Positions 61,404-64,000 of a stretch of DNA of 64,000 bases are shown here, piece after piece (position 1 is the first letter of the stretch; each line of letters starts with the position of its first letter). Source of the DNA: Lactobacillaceae bacterium (GTDB taxonomy: Bacteria > Bacillota > Bacilli > Lactobacillales > Lactobacillaceae); NCBI GenBank assembly GCA_031289015.1, contig JAITQG010000046.1, positions 1-64,000 of the forward strand, written 5' to 3'. The notes under the pieces were generated by a model. The model worked only from the letters and a program-made list of their open reading frames with translations, was not told the DNA's origin and made no database searches. The translations under genes and the position numbers were made by a program.

Positions 61404-61997
61404 ATGAATCCAATTCCATACGTTATTGAACAATCAGCTCGTGGTGAGCGTTCATACGATATTTACTCACGTTTGTTGATTGACCGCATCATTATGTTGA
61501 CGGGACCAATCGAATCAGGCATGGCAGCCACGATCAAGGCCCAATTGTTGTTCTTGGACGCCCAAGATCCTGATAAGGACATCTATATGTACATTGACTC
61601 ACCAGGTGGAGAAGTCATTGCCGGGATGTCAATTTATGACACAATGAACTTTATCAACGCTGATGTGCAAACCATTGTTGTTGGTTTGGCGGCTTCAATG
61701 GCTTCAATTTTGGCTTCTTCTGGAGCTAAGGGCAAGCGATTCATGTTGCCTAATTCAGAATTCTTGATTCACCAACCAATGGGTGGAACGCAAGGGCAAG
61801 AAACTGAAATGAAGATTGCTTATGAACAAATTTTCAAAACACGGACCCGTTTAGCCAAGGTTTTGGCTGATAATACTGGCCAAGATTTGGAAAAGGTTAA
61901 TGCTGATATTGAACGTGATTATTGGTTGGATGCCCAAGAGTCACTTGAATACGGTTTGATTGACCAAGTGTTTACATCTGCCAAAGAAAAGAAGTAA
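61404..61997 (+). CDS. clpP: ATP-dependent Clp protease proteolytic subunit
   Basis: [54 protein letters not shown]. Confidence 0.98.
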   Translation: MNPIPYVIEQSARGERSYDIYSRLLIDRIIMLTGPIESGMAATIKAQLLFLDAQDPDKDIYMYIDSPGGEVIAGMSIYDTMNFINADVQTIVVGLAASMASILASSGAKGKRFMLPNSEFLIHQPMGGTQGQETEMKIAYEQIFKTRTRLAKVLADNTGQDLEKVNADIERDYWLDAQESLEYGLIDQVFTSAKEKK

Positions 61998-62002
61998 TTA
62001 CC

Positions 62003-62041
62003 AAGACATCTAATTCGAAATTTTCGAGCTAGATGTCTTTT
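62003..62041 (+). terminator. Terminator after clpP
   Basis: aagacatcta...tagatgtctttt. Confidence 0.85.
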
Positions 62042-62084
62042 AAGTATTGAAGTATTACTTAATAAACCATTTGAGGAGCCGACT

Positions 62085-63077
62085 ATGAAAATTTTTGCAT
62101 ATTTTGTACGTGATGATGAAATTGAGTACTTTGACAACTGGGCTAAACAACACCCTGAGGTTGAAGTCGAATACACCTCTGAAATCCTAACTCTAGACAA
62201 CGTTGCCCGGGCTAAGGGGGCTGACGTCATCAATACCATGTTAATGCCTGTGACCGCTGAGATTATCGCTGAATTAAGTAGTTATGGGATCAACATTATC
62301 ACGACTAAAAATGTGGGGACGGATAACATTGATTTTGACGCCGCTCGTAAATATGGGTTCAAAATTTCAAATGTGCCTAGTTATTCACCAAATGCCATTG
62401 CCGAACATGCCGTGATGCAAATTTTGCGTTCATTGCGGCAAGCAAAGGTGGTGGATGCCCGCATTTTGACGCATGATTTACGTTGGGCGCCAACCATCGG
62501 GCGCGAACTCCGCATGCAAACCGTTGGGGTCATTGGGACCGGTAATATTGGACGCGTGGTGATTCAAATTCTCCAAGGCTTTGGCGCTAAGGTTGTGGCC
62601 TATGATTTGTATCGCAATGCTGATATTGAAACGCAAGGTTTGTACGTGGATTCGCTGGAAGAACTCTATCGGCAAGCAGATGTTATTTCATTACACGTAC
62701 CAGGCGTACCCGCTAATGATCGGATGATTAATGCTGACACCATTGCGCTGATGAAGGATCGGGCGGTCTTAGTTAACGTATCACGTGGTAATTTGGTGGA
62801 TACTAATGCTGTCTTGGCAGCGTTAGATAGTGGTAAGTTAGCCGCCTTTGCCTTGGATGCTTATGAAGCTGAAACTGGCGTGTTTAATGCTGATTGGCGG
62901 GATCGGCCTTTCCCAGATGCGCGGTTAGCCGCCATGTTGGAGCGCCAAGATATCTTGGTGACGCCACACAGTGCTTTTTATACTGATAAAGCCGTTGAAG
63001 AAATGGTCACCAAGTCATTAGACAATGGCTTATTGTACATGCAAGGCGAGACACCGGCTTCAAACATCCCAGTCTAA
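62085..63077 (+). CDS. D-lactate/D-2-hydroxyacid dehydrogenase
   Basis: MKIFAYFVRDDEIEYFDNW; VGVIGTGNIGRVVIQILQGFGAKVVAYD; LVNVSRGNLVDT. Confidence 0.93.
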   Translation: MKIFAYFVRDDEIEYFDNWAKQHPEVEVEYTSEILTLDNVARAKGADVINTMLMPVTAEIIAELSSYGINIITTKNVGTDNIDFDAARKYGFKISNVPSYSPNAIAEHAVMQILRSLRQAKVVDARILTHDLRWAPTIGRELRMQTVGVIGTGNIGRVVIQILQGFGAKVVAYDLYRNADIETQGLYVDSLEELYRQADVISLHVPGVPANDRMINADTIALMKDRAVLVNVSRGNLVDTNAVLAALDSGKLAAFALDAYEAETGVFNADWRDRPFPDARLAAMLERQDILVTPHSAFYTDKAVEEMVTKSLDNGLLYMQGETPASNIPV

Positions 63078-63198
63078 AATAAACCATTTTGAATTATGAA
63101 GGATTGTTGAAGTTTTCTTGACCACTTTGTTGAATTTTTCACAAACATCCGCTATAATGGATAATTGGATGAAAATGAACAGTCGCTAATAGAGATGA

Positions 63199-64000
<802 letters not shown>

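Overview
Window from a low-to-mid GC Lactobacillales-type chromosome (gene content resembles the Weissella/Leuconostoc group; that is inference, no 16S is present). Most of it is core genome: rplJ-rplL, deoB, ecfA1-ecfA2-ecfT-truA, rplM-rpsI, pyruvate oxidase, gltB-gltD, ppx-ppk-ppx, a nucleoside/ribose salvage cluster, a GH43 beta-xylosidase, rapZ-yvcK-whiA-clpP and two D-2-hydroxyacid dehydrogenases. The accessory signal is concentrated at about 16.8-34.6 kb. (a) Two Orc1/Cdc6-like standalone ATPases (16856-17956 and 33499-34608) each sit next to phased short direct repeats, and a third orphan repeat set (21222-21267) has the same 10/19/10 bp phasing as the first. (b) Two AAA_14/DUF4143 ATPases flank a TOTE-type archaeo-eukaryotic primase-SF2 helicase fusion. 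One is preceded by three palindromes whose centres are exactly 39 bp apart, the other by a 24-bp inverted repeat flanking its promoter. (c) Three tandem secreted papain-like (C1) peptidases sit behind a triple 11-bp-phased TTCTAAT repeat and end in an untracked 54-aa ORF; a 44-aa hydrophobic peptide gene missing from the ORF track lies nearby. Other oddities are a standalone PTS EIIB with Asp in place of the catalytic Cys, a Ppx paralog with degenerate phosphate-binding loops, an antitoxin/zeta-toxin pair, an orphan bacteriocin-immunity-like gene and a 1,386-aa secreted protein. All calls come from reading the sequence and ORF translations; no searches were run.
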